64,000 nt of DNA from assembly GCA_905233625.1 (NCBI GenBank), contig CAJOFJ010000001.1, forward strand, positions 186,001 to 250,000, given 5' to 3'. Made by a program: the position numbers and the translations under genes. Numbering within the stretch: the first letter of the stretch is position 1; each line of letters starts with the position of its first letter. Below the pieces are notes generated by a model that saw nothing but the letters and a program-made list of their open reading frames with translations, ran no database searches and was not told the origin of the DNA. Positions 8,401 to 18,288 of this stretch are shown here, in pieces. Source of the stretch: an uncultured Bacteroidales bacterium. GTDB lineage: Bacteria; Bacteroidota; Bacteroidia; Bacteroidales; WCHB1-69.

Positions 8401-11400
8401 ACCGCCAACGGTTGTACTGGTGCATCTGCTACAGTGACCGCCACCATCCATAGCATTCCAGCGTTGCCCGCTGTTACAGCAGGCGCCCACTGTGGTGCAG
8501 GCGAGGTCAGCTTGTCCGCCACTGCAGGAGAAAACGGCAACCAGGTGCGCTGGTTTGCCAATGAAGAAGGCGGTGAACCTATCGGCACTGAAAACGACTT
8601 TACTACTCCTTCCATCAACACTACAACCACTTATTATGTAGCCTCTTACAACAGCAACACCCAATGTTTCGGTGCGCGCACAGCCGTGGTAGCTACCATC
8701 AACAACATACCGGCTGCTCCAACAGCTGAAGATGTCATCCTCTGCGGTCCTGGTGTCGCCACTTTGACAGCAGTACCCGCTGAAGGCCTCAACTGCCAAT
8801 GGTTCAATGCCAACCATGCTGAAATCACCAATGGTGTCAGTGCGGACAGTACAACACTGACCACCGGTAATCTTTCTAACAACAACACCTATTACGTTTG
8901 CGCTTTCGATCCGAACACCAACTGTCACAGCGATACCATCACCGTTCAGGTCACTGTGGCTGCCGTTCCCGGTATCCCATCTGCTTCTAATGTTGCCCGT
9001 TGTGGCGCCGGTACCGTCACTTTGACAGCAACGCCCAACAATGCCAACAGCTGTCGATGGTACAATGCCGAAAGCGAACTTGTTTACGAAGGCACTTCTT
9101 TCGAAATTGCCAATCTGGAAGAAACCACTACCTTTACCTGCAAATCATACAACAGCGAGACAGGATGTGAAAGCAACTATACCCGTACTGTCACTGCCAC
9201 CATCAACCCGATACCCGATGTGCCAACGGTGAACGGCAACAACCCGATTTGCGGTAGTGGCGCTATCCAAATGACCGGTGTTCCTGGCACCAATGCTACT
9301 GTCTGCCGCTGGATCAACGGCAATGATACCACTACCAACAACAGCTTCAGCACAGGTAACATCAGCCAGAGCACAGATTATCTGGTACAATCATACAATG
9401 CCAACACCCGCTGTGCCAGCGAGAACACTACCGTTTCCGTAGTAGTGAACACCCTGCCCGTTGCTCCGCAAACCACCAACGACACCCAGTGCTTAGGCAC
9501 CGAAGTGACCTTGACAGCCAGCAGCGCCGAAGAAAACATTGCTTTCCGTTGGTATGCTACTGCCCAAGACAATACCATTTTAGCTGAAGCTTCAGAATTT
9601 CATCCGACGAATCTGACTGTAGGTGAAAACAACTTCTACGCTGCCGCATACGACACGCTAACCGGCTGTACCAGCGCTGAAAGAATATTGGCTACCGCAA
9701 CAGCGATTGCCGCTCCCGCCATTCCCAATGTGGCCGACACCGCCCACTGCGGTCCCGCGGCTTTCACCCTGAACATCATTGATCCGCAACCCAATACCAC
9801 CTATAAGTGGTACACCGAAGCCCAAGGCGGCACTGCCACTGAAGGCACCAGCTTCACCACCGGGACACTGACTGCCACCACACATTACTACGTGTCAGCT
9901 GCTGTCAGCGGCTACGATTGCGAGAGCGGCCGTAGAGAGGTGACCGTTACCATCAACACAATACCCGACAATTTGGCCATCAACGGTAATGTGGCCATTT
10001 GCGAAGGTCAAAACCTGACCGTTTCCGCATCTGCCGACAATGCTACCGACTATGTCTGGTCAGATGGACAAAACGAAAGCGAAGGCGTGAACTTCACAAC
10101 TCCTACCCTTTTAGACAATGCTAATTATACGGTTAAAGCATATAATGCCAACACACACTGCGAAAGCGAGGTGGTGAACTTCACCGTTACGGTCAACCCG
10201 AACCCTGGAATTCCGAAAGTAGGTTCTGACACCCAATGCGAACACAACACCATCACGCTGACCGCATTCGCAGCCACCGGCTGCACCAGCTACTGGTACA
10301 CCAGCCAAGAAAGCACCGAATCTTTTGCCAACGGTGACAGTTATAGCACCTCAACGCTGCCTGTAGGCACCACCACATACTACGTTAGCCAGCGTGATGA
10401 CATCACCCACTGCGAAAGTGAGAGAGTGGCTGTGGAAGCTATCGTCAATCCGACTTACGCCGTCAATTACCCAGTTGTTGCCTGCGATTCTTTCAGATGG
10501 AACAATGAACTGTTCACCGAAAGCGGCAACTATGAAAGAACGTTGCATACCCAGCATAATTGCGACAGCGTGGTGACCTTGCAGCTGACCATCAACCGCA
10601 GCAAAGTGACCAACATTGACACCACCGTTTGCGATGCCTTTGTATGGAATGGCCAAACCTACGAAACCAGCGGTGATTATCAGCAATCATTCCAAACAAC
10701 ACAACAGTGCGACAGTACCGTAAATGTTCATCTGATCGTGAAGAAAAGCACGGTAGGCTCAGACCATATTTATCTCTGCAGCAATGAATTACCTTACAAC
10801 TACAACAACTTGTACACGGTAATCGAAGCAGGCACTTTCACCATTCACACTGAAAATATTGCTGGTTGCGACAGCACCATCACTTTGACAGTCACCGTGA
10901 ACACTCAACCTGCTGTAGCCATCAATCTGGCACCCGCGGACCGTTGCGGCGAAGGCACTGTTAAACTAAGCGCCCATGCCGGAACAAATGGTACAACTTG
11001 TCGTTGGTACGCCAATGAAACCTCTACTGAAGTTCTATTTGCTGGCACGGAATACACCACCGGGAACCTGACCGAAAGCACCACTTTATATGTAACATCA
11101 TACAATGATTATAATGGTCATCCCTGTGAAAGCGGCAGACAAGCCATTGTGGCCACCGTTAATCCTGTTCCCGCCGAGCCTACTGTAAGCGATCAAGTGC
11201 GCTGCGGCGACGGCAACGTGGAATTTGCTGCTACTATCGACGAGAATGCCACCACCTGCCGTTGGTATCTCACTGCCAATACCACCAATGTTGCGGCCGA
11301 CGGCTTGAGTTACAATCCTAACCTCAGTGTCAACATGGGCAACACTTCATTCTATGTGGAAAGCTACAATAACACCACTGAATGTAAGAGCAGCAGAAAA

Positions 11401-14400
11401 GAAGTCAAGGCCCAAGCCTTCGCCATCCCCGCTGTTCCCGTATTGACTGCCATGAGCCACTGCGGACCCCAGCAGTTCAGCATCGATGCGCCCGCCAACG
11501 GCTATTACAAATGGTATGACAGCGAAGGAAGCACTGAAACCTTGGATATCAACAACAATACCACTCCTACGGTTGATGCTTCACGTAGCTATTTCATCAG
11601 CCATGCCGTTGACTATGCCGGCATCAGCTGCGAAAGCAACAAGTCCGAATTAGCCCTGACCATCTACCCTGTATATGAGGCTCAAGACCTGTACGACACC
11701 CTTTGTCAAGGCGAAACCTACACGCAGCATGGTCTGAACGAAACTTTCAACGATGCAGGTGCTTTTGACCGCGTGATCAACACTGTTTCCTCCACCAACT
11801 GCGACAGCTTGGTTACCCTTCACTTGTGGGTAAAGGAAATCAGATACTTCGAATTTGAAGAAACGGTTTGTGACTCATATATATGGAACAATGAGACTTT
11901 CACCGCCAGCGAGAACATCACCCGTCACTTCATCTCTTCTATTGGCTGTGACAGCGTGGTGACCCTGCATCTGACAGTGAACAAATCAGTACAAAATGAA
12001 TTTTCAGATATCGCTTGTAACGAATATCAATGGAATAATGAAACCTATACCACCAGCGGTAACTATGTGCAGCACTTCAGCACAGTGAACGGCTGCGACA
12101 GCATGGTGACCTTACACCTGACTATTAACTATTCGGCTCAAACAGAGTTCTCAGACATCGCCTGCGACAGCTACCAGTGGAACAACGAGACTTACACGCA
12201 GAGCGGTGATTATGTGCAGCACTTCAATACCTCAAAGGGTTGTGACAGCACCGTCACCTTGCATCTGACCGTCAATTACAGCAATGCCGCCAACCTGAAC
12301 GATGCTGTTTGCGCCGGAACAAGATACACGGCCAATGGTTTCGATACCTTGTTCAACACTGCCGGTAACTATACTTTGGTTCGTCACGACCTCAACCAAG
12401 CAGGTTGCGACAGCACCACTACCTTGATTCTGAAAGTTAATCCTATTTACAATCAGAATGTTACCCTTACTATCTGTGAAACCGCTTTGCCTTATACTTG
12501 GAATGATATTACCTACCCAGTAGGCACTGCCAGTGGTGACTATGACCATACATACAGCACTCATACCGCAGCCGGTTGCGACAGTATTGTCACCCTGCAT
12601 CTGACCATCAGCAACCAGTATATCACTCCGCTGGCCGCAGACATCTGCGAAGGCGAAACTTATCCGTTCGCTGGTCAGGTGCTGAACCAGAGCGGCATCT
12701 ACTATGATACTTTACTGGCCACCAACCACTGCGACAGTATCATTAGACTGAGTTTGACGGTTCATGAATTGCACACCACAAACTTAAATGCAAGCATCTG
12801 TTTGGGTGAGACTTATACTGAGAACGGCTTTAATGAGACACCTGAAACAGTGGGTACTTTCAACTATCAGCAAATTGTCCAGACTTCCTTTGGCTGCGAC
12901 AGCACCATCAATCTGGCCCTGACCGTCAATCCGGTTTATCATTTCACTGAATATGACACTGTATGCGCCAACGAACTGCCTATCGTATGGCAAGGTTTAC
13001 AAATCGACCAAGAAGGAAGTTATACAGCTGAATATCAAACTATTAACACCTGCGACAGCACAATAACGTTGTATTTGACCGTCAATCCGGTATACAACCA
13101 GACTGAAAATGCTGTGATTTGCGCAAACGAATTGCCCTACACTTGGCGTGACACTGTTTTTGCTGTAGGAACTACCAGCGGCGAATATGTGTTCAACAGA
13201 AGCACCGTGAATGGCTGCGACAGTATCGTTACGCTGACCCTGACCGTAAATTCTATTTACGACCAGACCGAAAGCGAAACCATCTGCCAAAATGAGTTGC
13301 CTTACACTTGGCGCGATACCGTTTTCGGAACAGAAACCACCAGCGGTGAATATGTATTCAACAAAAGCACTGTGAACGGCTGCGACAGTACTGTGACGCT
13401 GACTCTGACCGTCAACCCGTCTTACACACAGAGCGAAAATGCCACCATTTGTCAGAACGAACTGCCTTACAGCTGGCGTGATACCGTATTTGCAGCGGGA
13501 ACTACCAGTGGTGAGTATGTATTCAACAGAAGCACTGTGAACGGCTGCGATAGCACCGTAATCTTAAATCTGACGGTAAACCCGAGTTACAATCTGGAGG
13601 CCAACCTGACCATCTGCCAGAACGAATTACCCTATACCTGGCGTGACACCGTTTTCGGAACGGAAACAATCGGTGGTGATTATGTGTTCAGCAAGAGCTC
13701 AGTAAACGGTTGCGACAGTATCGTTACGCTGCATTTGACCGTCAACCCGGCTAAACACACCGACTTGTATGAAGAAATCTGCGAAGGCGACGTCTATATT
13801 TACAACAACAGACCATACGAAGACCAAAACGATTACAATTTCACCTTCCAGACTGCTTTGGGCTGCGACAGTACTGTCACCTTGCATCTGACTGTGAATC
13901 CAATATATAATATTGACACAACCATCAATATTTGTGAAGGTCTGTTACCATATACTTTCGCTGATACCGTTTTCAATGGCAGTGGTCGCAAAGACATCTA
14001 TTTGCACACACAAAATGGCTGCGACAGCATCTATCATGTCACCCTGAATGTAAGACCTTTCATTACTTCAACCCGCACCGCTACCATTTGTGACAATGAG
14101 CTCCCCTATCATATCGAAGATTCCATCTTCTACCAGGCTGGCACTTATGAAGTAACTGTAAGCCACAACGATGGATGCAACGAAATCATCACGCTGACGC
14201 TCAATGTCAATCCGACATACAATGACACCCTTACCACCACTGTATGTGACAGATTTGTATGGAATAACGAAGTTTACACAGAAAGCGGAATCTATACTCA
14301 ACAATTCAGTACGACTAAAGGTTGCGACAGTATTGTCACCTATAATCTGACCGTCAATTATTCGAAAGACACCCTGCTGACTCCTGTGATCTGCCAAGGT

Positions 14401-17400
14401 GAAAGCTATGTGGAAAATGGTTTCAACCAGAATCCTGAAAACGCCGGCATCGTTTATGACACCTTGCATCTGCAATGTGTAGGCACAGGTTGCGACAGTA
14501 CCGTTTATCTTGAATTGACCGTGAATCCATCTTACAATCTGACTGAAAACGAAGTGATTTGCGCTAACGAATTACCTTACACCTGGCGTGACACTGTTTT
14601 CGCAGTAGAAACTGTCAGCGGCGAGTATGTATTCAACAGAAGTACCGTGAACGGATGCGACAGTACCGTAACGCTGACTCTGGCAGTGAATCCGGTTTAC
14701 AACCAAACTGAAAATGAGGTGATTTGCGCAAGCGAATTGCCCTACACCTGGCGCGACACTGTTTTCGCAGTTGGAACCACCAGCGGCGAATATGTGTTCA
14801 ACAGAAGCACTGTAGACGGCTGTGACAGCACCGTAATGCTGACATTGACAGTGAATCCAGTATACAACCAGACTGAAAATGAGGTGATTTGCGCAAGCGA
14901 GCTGCCCTACACCTGGCGCGACACTGTTTTCGCAGAAGGAACTACCAGCGGCGAGTTTGTGTTCAACAGAAGCACCGTGAATGGCTGCGATAGTACCGTA
15001 ACGCTGACCTTGACAGTGAATCCAGTTTACGACCAGACTGAAAATGAGGTGATTTGTGCAAACGAATTACCCTACACCTGGCGTGACACTATTTTCGCAG
15101 TAGGAACCACCAGCGGAGAGTATATATTCAACAGAAGCTCCGTAAATGGATGTGATAGTACCGTAACGCTGACTTTGACGGTGAATCCGACATACAACCA
15201 GACCGAAAGTGAGACCATCTGCCAGAACGAGTTACCTTACACCTGGCGCGACACTGTTTTCGCAGTAGGAACTACCAGCGGTGACTATGTCTTTAATAGA
15301 AATACTGTAAACGGCTGCGATAGCACCGTAACACTGACTCTGACCGTGAATCCGAGTTACACTCAAAGCGAAAATGAGACCATTTGCCAAGTTGAGTTAC
15401 CCTACACCTGGCGCGACACTGTTTTCGCAGAAGGTACCGTCAGCGGTGACTACATCTTCCACAGAAGCACAATAAACGGTTGCGACAGTATTGTGACACT
15501 GCACTTGACTGTCAATCCCAACAATGAATATTATGACGTCCCCGTGTCATTCTGCGAAGGCGGCTCTTATACCTGGAACAACCAAGTCATTACAGAATCC
15601 GGTCTTTATACGGATACTGTTGACAATGAATACGGTTGCTACGACGTTTATAAATTAGTAGTTACGGTGAATCCCGTTTATTCCTTCACCGAATACGATA
15701 CGGTCTGCAGCAGCGAGTTGCCTATCACTTGGAAAGGAAAAACCATTAACCAGGCAGGTACCACCCCAGCTGAATATCACACTATAAACGGTTGCGACAG
15801 TATCTACTATCTGGTTCTGACGGTGAACACAAGCTACAATCAAAGTGAATCAGAGATCATCTGTCAAAACGATCTGCCATACACTTGGCGCGACACGAAC
15901 TTCCTGGCAGGAACCGTTTCCGGCGACTACACCTTCTATCGCAATACCATCAACGGTTGCGATTCCATCGTGACACTGCACCTGACCGTGAACCCGAGCT
16001 ATGAACAGAGCGAGACAGTGACTATCTGTCAAAACGACCTGCCTTACACTTGGCGCGACACCATTTTCACAGAAGGAACGGTTAGTGGCGACTATATCTT
16101 CAGCAAAAACACTGTGAATGGATGCGACTCCATTGTGACGCTGCACCTGACCGTGAACCAAAGTTATACCCAGAGCGAAACGGAGACCATCTGTCAGAAT
16201 GAGTTGCCGTTTACATGGCGCGACACCATTTTCACAGAAGGAACGGTTAGTGGCGACTATGTCTTCAGCAAAAACACTGTAAACGGATGCGACTCCATTG
16301 TGACGCTGCACCTGACTGTTAATCCAAAATTCAACCTAAGCGAAACGGAGACCATCTGTCAGAATGAGTTGCCATACACATGGCGTGACACAAATTTCCT
16401 GGCTGGAACTGTTTCCGGTGACTATATCTTCCACCGCAACACCATCAATGGTTGCGACTCCATCGTGACACTGCATCTGACGGTCAACCAGAATTACAAT
16501 CTGGAGGCAAGCCAGATCATCTGCCAGAACGACCTGCCCTACGTATGGCGCGACACGAACTTCTTGCAAGGAACAGTATCTGGCGACTACGTTTTCCACC
16601 GCAATACCGTCAACGGCTGCGACTCTACCGTAACACTGCACCTGACCGTCAACCAAAGCTATACGCAAGAGGAAAGCCTGAGCATCTGCCAGCAAGAACT
16701 GCCCTATACATGGCGTGACACGAACTTCTTGGCAGGAACTATTTCCGGTGACTATATCTTCCACCGTAACACTATCCTTGGTTGTGACTCTATCGTTACA
16801 CTGCATTTGACAGTCAATCCCACCAAGTACAGTGTGGAAAACGCTTCCGCTTGCAGCAACGAAGAGGTATACAACTGGCATGGACACGACATCACCGCCA
16901 CGGGTGTTTACTACGACACGTTGAATACCTCATTGGATTGCGACAGTGTTTGCGAGTTGCGTTTCACCCTGTTAGATCCCTCAGTCGCCATCTTTGCCGA
17001 TACAATCTGCGCTAACACACCGTATCAGGGATATGGCTTTGAGTTCACTCCCGCTCTGTCTGGCGACACCACTTTGGTACGCGTTACAGAAAATGTGGCA
17101 GGTTGCGACAGCACCATCACCGTCAATTTGTACGTGAAACCGATGGCCACCCTCACTTTCGACACCATCTATTGCGGACCATTCCAATGGAACAACCAAT
17201 GGTATCTGGAAAGCGGAACCTACCAGCAGAGTTTCCCCGCCGCCAATGGCTGCGACAGTATTGTGACCATGAACCTGATCATTGACACACATTCGTATGA
17301 CACCATTGAAGTGGTAGCTTGCGAAAGCTACGAATGGGAGGGCACCGTATACGACCACTCCGGTATGTTCACCAAGGTTTATCCGCAGACTGTAGGTTGC

Positions 17401-18183
17401 GACAGCATCGCCACGATGATACTGACCATCAATCACGCCACCGAAGTGACCTTGTACGACACCACCTGCCAGGGTCACAGATACCAGGAGTATGGTTTCG
17501 ATACACTGACCATAAATGTTGGGACCTTCAACCTGCAGCGTGTTGATGATAATGCCGCCGGTTGCGACAGCATTATCAACCTGGTATTGACAGTCCACCG
17601 TGGTTATGCATTCGTTGATTCCGCCAGCACCTGTAGCAATGACGAGTTCGTATGGCACGGCATCCACTGCGACACCACCGGCTGGTATATCAAGAACTAT
17701 GAAACCATCCATGGCTGCGACAGTGCATACATGCTCCACTTGACGATAAATCCCAGCTACGAGCAGGATGTAACCGATACGGCCATTGTAGGCGTCTATT
17801 ACAGCAATTACGGCTTCGACTATACTCCACAGAGCCCCGGCATCATGAATATCGATATTCCTGAAGTCACTGTGGACGGATGTGACAGTATTCTTCACTT
17901 CACCCTGATCATCATTGATGGTGACGGTATCAATCTGCACTATCTCGACCAACACATCACCCTCTACCCGAATCCCACCAACAATGTCTTCACCGTAAGC
18001 TCCACCGTTGACATGATTCGCGAATTGACCATCTACGACAATAACGGCAGAGCTGTGTTGCGCCAGAGCATCAACGATTTCAATGGCCAGGTCAATGTAG
18101 ACAATCTGACTCCCGGCATCTACTTCGTACAAATGATGACTTCTGACCATATCGTCACGAAGAAACTCATTATACAACACTAA
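5431..18183 (+). CDS. Giant T9SS-secreted repeat adhesin (4,250 residues)
   Basis: A very large, probably surface-attached or secreted protein. Residues 1-21 are a signal peptide (ending GWAQ). Residues about 25-253 form a jelly-roll-like domain resembling PCMD carbohydrate-associated domains (FENWYN, YLEFDDVVLIYN), and 254-342 a cadherin-like beta-sandwich. About 16 Ig-like (CHU_C-associated) modules of about 80 residues follow, each opening with a P-x-x-P linker and a Cys. Three Cys-Asp-Ser repeats (about 1675-1825), three more Ig-like modules (about 1826-2080) and then about 39 Cys-Asp-Ser repeats of 50-60 residues (consensus ICxxELPYTWRDT ... NGCDSxVTLxLTVNP) come next. The last 80 residues are a type A T9SS sorting domain (TLYPNPTNN ... 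GIYFVQM ... KKLIIQH), implying export by T9SS. Each repeat has two Cys and could form a disulfide. Adhesion or matrix function is inferred from architecture. The frame is intact throughout; repeat number could be affected by assembly. Confidence 0.95.
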   Translation: MKKVLLLLIIFTLSCTFGWAQLGVGQQMQNNSFENWYNETSARIAPTGWHSLNSGTGSLISIATADFISRQNAQPGGTGSYCVRVTCKTVLFVAANGSLTSGCFNAGSTTPSDPANCTYTSTNSGYQQVLTAYPDSVYLWVRTSIKNNKNARVHIIIHNDVVAGNNAICQDPNPGSQGSSSTGGIVNTDWATNEGKIVAEAEWNNHVANWTQIKLPFVYKNNGSTPSYILATLASNQAAGEGKAGDYLEFDDVVLIYNTRLATLKKSGTNTNISGFDPDITTYEYPLCPGASFPEFTFSCQSNHATASITHSPSTNEPYTTIKVTHQNQDDVYKVYTINFTTASVPDAPIVTAPDADCAPAAHPITITATSETATGYRWYNSATSTNAIGEANATSFSVQGVIGSITYYVSAVNAAGCESDDRTPVTVTTKPLPTAPTAGNTTPVCVGETGTFTATIPEDNDLICRWYADNNSSDILGTGTSLEVSNLTQNTTRYASTYNTSTGCESGRVAVTVNVKSIPNAPTLSGDSHCGPGDVTLNVLNALNDVTYTWYNANNAPVDTGSSYTATGLDNTAVYHVTATANGCTGASATVTATINPIPGAPEISGNEAICDGNTLTLTATPGSNADEIKWYNNNEQQVSENADFTTPVLNDNTSYTAKSYNSTTGCYSAATEVNVVVNDIPGAPSLTGNSHCGTGDVTLNVSNALNDITYTWYNDNSTQVGTGSSFTAENLSSTATYHVTATANGCTGASASVTATINPVPAMPDVTDGANCGTREVSLSATVGENGDQLQWFTAAEGGEAFSTATNFTTDEISETTYYYVASYNTTTQCVSARQQVVATINPIPGAPEISGNEAICDGNTLTLTATPGSNANEIRWYNSSDGQVGTSTSFTTPVLNDNTSYTAKSYNSTTGCYSLATAAAIVVNDIPAAPELSSNSRCGTGDVTLNVLNALNDVTYTWYNANDEQLGTGSSYTAENLASTTNYYVTATANGCTGASATVTATIHSIPALPAVTAGAHCGAGEVSLSATAGENGNQVRWFANEEGGEPIGTENDFTTPSINTTTTYYVASYNSNTQCFGARTAVVATINNIPAAPTAEDVILCGPGVATLTAVPAEGLNCQWFNANHAEITNGVSADSTTLTTGNLSNNNTYYVCAFDPNTNCHSDTITVQVTVAAVPGIPSASNVARCGAGTVTLTATPNNANSCRWYNAESELVYEGTSFEIANLEETTTFTCKSYNSETGCESNYTRTVTATINPIPDVPTVNGNNPICGSGAIQMTGVPGTNATVCRWINGNDTTTNNSFSTGNISQSTDYLVQSYNANTRCASENTTVSVVVNTLPVAPQTTNDTQCLGTEVTLTASSAEENIAFRWYATAQDNTILAEASEFHPTNLTVGENNFYAAAYDTLTGCTSAERILATATAIAAPAIPNVADTAHCGPAAFTLNIIDPQPNTTYKWYTEAQGGTATEGTSFTTGTLTATTHYYVSAAVSGYDCESGRREVTVTINTIPDNLAINGNVAICEGQNLTVSASADNATDYVWSDGQNESEGVNFTTPTLLDNANYTVKAYNANTHCESEVVNFTVTVNPNPGIPKVGSDTQCEHNTITLTAFAATGCTSYWYTSQESTESFANGDSYSTSTLPVGTTTYYVSQRDDITHCESERVAVEAIVNPTYAVNYPVVACDSFRWNNELFTESGNYERTLHTQHNCDSVVTLQLTINRSKVTNIDTTVCDAFVWNGQTYETSGDYQQSFQTTQQCDSTVNVHLIVKKSTVGSDHIYLCSNELPYNYNNLYTVIEAGTFTIHTENIAGCDSTITLTVTVNTQPAVAINLAPADRCGEGTVKLSAHAGTNGTTCRWYANETSTEVLFAGTEYTTGNLTESTTLYVTSYNDYNGHPCESGRQAIVATVNPVPAEPTVSDQVRCGDGNVEFAATIDENATTCRWYLTANTTNVAADGLSYNPNLSVNMGNTSFYVESYNNTTECKSSRKEVKAQAFAIPAVPVLTAMSHCGPQQFSIDAPANGYYKWYDSEGSTETLDINNNTTPTVDASRSYFISHAVDYAGISCESNKSELALTIYPVYEAQDLYDTLCQGETYTQHGLNETFNDAGAFDRVINTVSSTNCDSLVTLHLWVKEIRYFEFEETVCDSYIWNNETFTASENITRHFISSIGCDSVVTLHLTVNKSVQNEFSDIACNEYQWNNETYTTSGNYVQHFSTVNGCDSMVTLHLTINYSAQTEFSDIACDSYQWNNETYTQSGDYVQHFNTSKGCDSTVTLHLTVNYSNAANLNDAVCAGTRYTANGFDTLFNTAGNYTLVRHDLNQAGCDSTTTLILKVNPIYNQNVTLTICETALPYTWNDITYPVGTASGDYDHTYSTHTAAGCDSIVTLHLTISNQYITPLAADICEGETYPFAGQVLNQSGIYYDTLLATNHCDSIIRLSLTVHELHTTNLNASICLGETYTENGFNETPETVGTFNYQQIVQTSFGCDSTINLALTVNPVYHFTEYDTVCANELPIVWQGLQIDQEGSYTAEYQTINTCDSTITLYLTVNPVYNQTENAVICANELPYTWRDTVFAVGTTSGEYVFNRSTVNGCDSIVTLTLTVNSIYDQTESETICQNELPYTWRDTVFGTETTSGEYVFNKSTVNGCDSTVTLTLTVNPSYTQSENATICQNELPYSWRDTVFAAGTTSGEYVFNRSTVNGCDSTVILNLTVNPSYNLEANLTICQNELPYTWRDTVFGTETIGGDYVFSKSSVNGCDSIVTLHLTVNPAKHTDLYEEICEGDVYIYNNRPYEDQNDYNFTFQTALGCDSTVTLHLTVNPIYNIDTTINICEGLLPYTFADTVFNGSGRKDIYLHTQNGCDSIYHVTLNVRPFITSTRTATICDNELPYHIEDSIFYQAGTYEVTVSHNDGCNEIITLTLNVNPTYNDTLTTTVCDRFVWNNEVYTESGIYTQQFSTTKGCDSIVTYNLTVNYSKDTLLTPVICQGESYVENGFNQNPENAGIVYDTLHLQCVGTGCDSTVYLELTVNPSYNLTENEVICANELPYTWRDTVFAVETVSGEYVFNRSTVNGCDSTVTLTLAVNPVYNQTENEVICASELPYTWRDTVFAVGTTSGEYVFNRSTVDGCDSTVMLTLTVNPVYNQTENEVICASELPYTWRDTVFAEGTTSGEFVFNRSTVNGCDSTVTLTLTVNPVYDQTENEVICANELPYTWRDTIFAVGTTSGEYIFNRSSVNGCDSTVTLTLTVNPTYNQTESETICQNELPYTWRDTVFAVGTTSGDYVFNRNTVNGCDSTVTLTLTVNPSYTQSENETICQVELPYTWRDTVFAEGTVSGDYIFHRSTINGCDSIVTLHLTVNPNNEYYDVPVSFCEGGSYTWNNQVITESGLYTDTVDNEYGCYDVYKLVVTVNPVYSFTEYDTVCSSELPITWKGKTINQAGTTPAEYHTINGCDSIYYLVLTVNTSYNQSESEIICQNDLPYTWRDTNFLAGTVSGDYTFYRNTINGCDSIVTLHLTVNPSYEQSETVTICQNDLPYTWRDTIFTEGTVSGDYIFSKNTVNGCDSIVTLHLTVNQSYTQSETETICQNELPFTWRDTIFTEGTVSGDYVFSKNTVNGCDSIVTLHLTVNPKFNLSETETICQNELPYTWRDTNFLAGTVSGDYIFHRNTINGCDSIVTLHLTVNQNYNLEASQIICQNDLPYVWRDTNFLQGTVSGDYVFHRNTVNGCDSTVTLHLTVNQSYTQEESLSICQQELPYTWRDTNFLAGTISGDYIFHRNTILGCDSIVTLHLTVNPTKYSVENASACSNEEVYNWHGHDITATGVYYDTLNTSLDCDSVCELRFTLLDPSVAIFADTICANTPYQGYGFEFTPALSGDTTLVRVTENVAGCDSTITVNLYVKPMATLTFDTIYCGPFQWNNQWYLESGTYQQSFPAANGCDSIVTMNLIIDTHSYDTIEVVACESYEWEGTVYDHSGMFTKVYPQTVGCDSIATMILTINHATEVTLYDTTCQGHRYQEYGFDTLTINVGTFNLQRVDDNAAGCDSIINLVLTVHRGYAFVDSASTCSNDEFVWHGIHCDTTGWYIKNYETIHGCDSAYMLHLTINPSYEQDVTDTAIVGVYYSNYGFDYTPQSPGIMNIDIPEVTVDGCDSILHFTLIIIDGDGINLHYLDQHITLYPNPTNNVFTVSSTVDMIRELTIYDNNGRAVLRQSINDFNGQVNVDNLTPGIYFVQMMTSDHIVTKKLIIQH
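11674..17930 (+). repeat. Tandem array of about 39 Cys-Asp-Ser coding repeats
   Basis: Unit length is mostly 150-180 bases. Units between about 13080-13740 and 14525-15520 are nearly identical at DNA level, as are units at 15835-16820, while units at both ends have diverged. This pattern points to recent internal duplication or gene conversion in the middle of the array. Confidence 0.85.
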
Positions 18184-18204
18184 GATTAACAGTAGTTTCA
18201 ACTG

Positions 18205-18236
18205 AAAAAGCACGGCAGCAATGTCGTGCTTTTTTT
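18205..18236 (+). terminator. Rho-independent terminator after the giant gene
   Basis: AAAAAGCACGGCA-GCAA-TGTCGTGCTTTTTTT forms an 8-base stem with one wobble pair, a four-base loop and a long U tract. It starts 22 bases after the stop codon. Confidence 0.85.
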
Positions 18237-18275
18237 ATTACTTGTTTTTATCTACATCAATTAAAAAAATATCAT

Positions 18276-18284
18276 TATATTTGC
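18276..18284 (+). promoter_or_regulatory. -7 promoter box of the bamD operon
   Basis: TATATTTGC sits only 5 bases before the ATG at 18289, so transcription should begin at or next to that ATG. Either the message is leaderless or translation begins at the in-frame ATG at 18298. Confidence 0.6.
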
Positions 18285-18288
18285 AAGA

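Noticed and set aside
11674..17930. Regularly spaced repeats that could be taken for a CRISPR-like array
   Set aside because: Units are 150-180 bases, coding in one unbroken frame, and have no short unique spacers.
16981..18213. Long antisense open frame (about 410 codons) opposite the adhesin's 3' end
   Set aside because: It exists because the repetitive codon use avoids stops in that frame; it has no start signal and no family resemblance. The same applies to other antisense frames over 6.6-16.9 kb.
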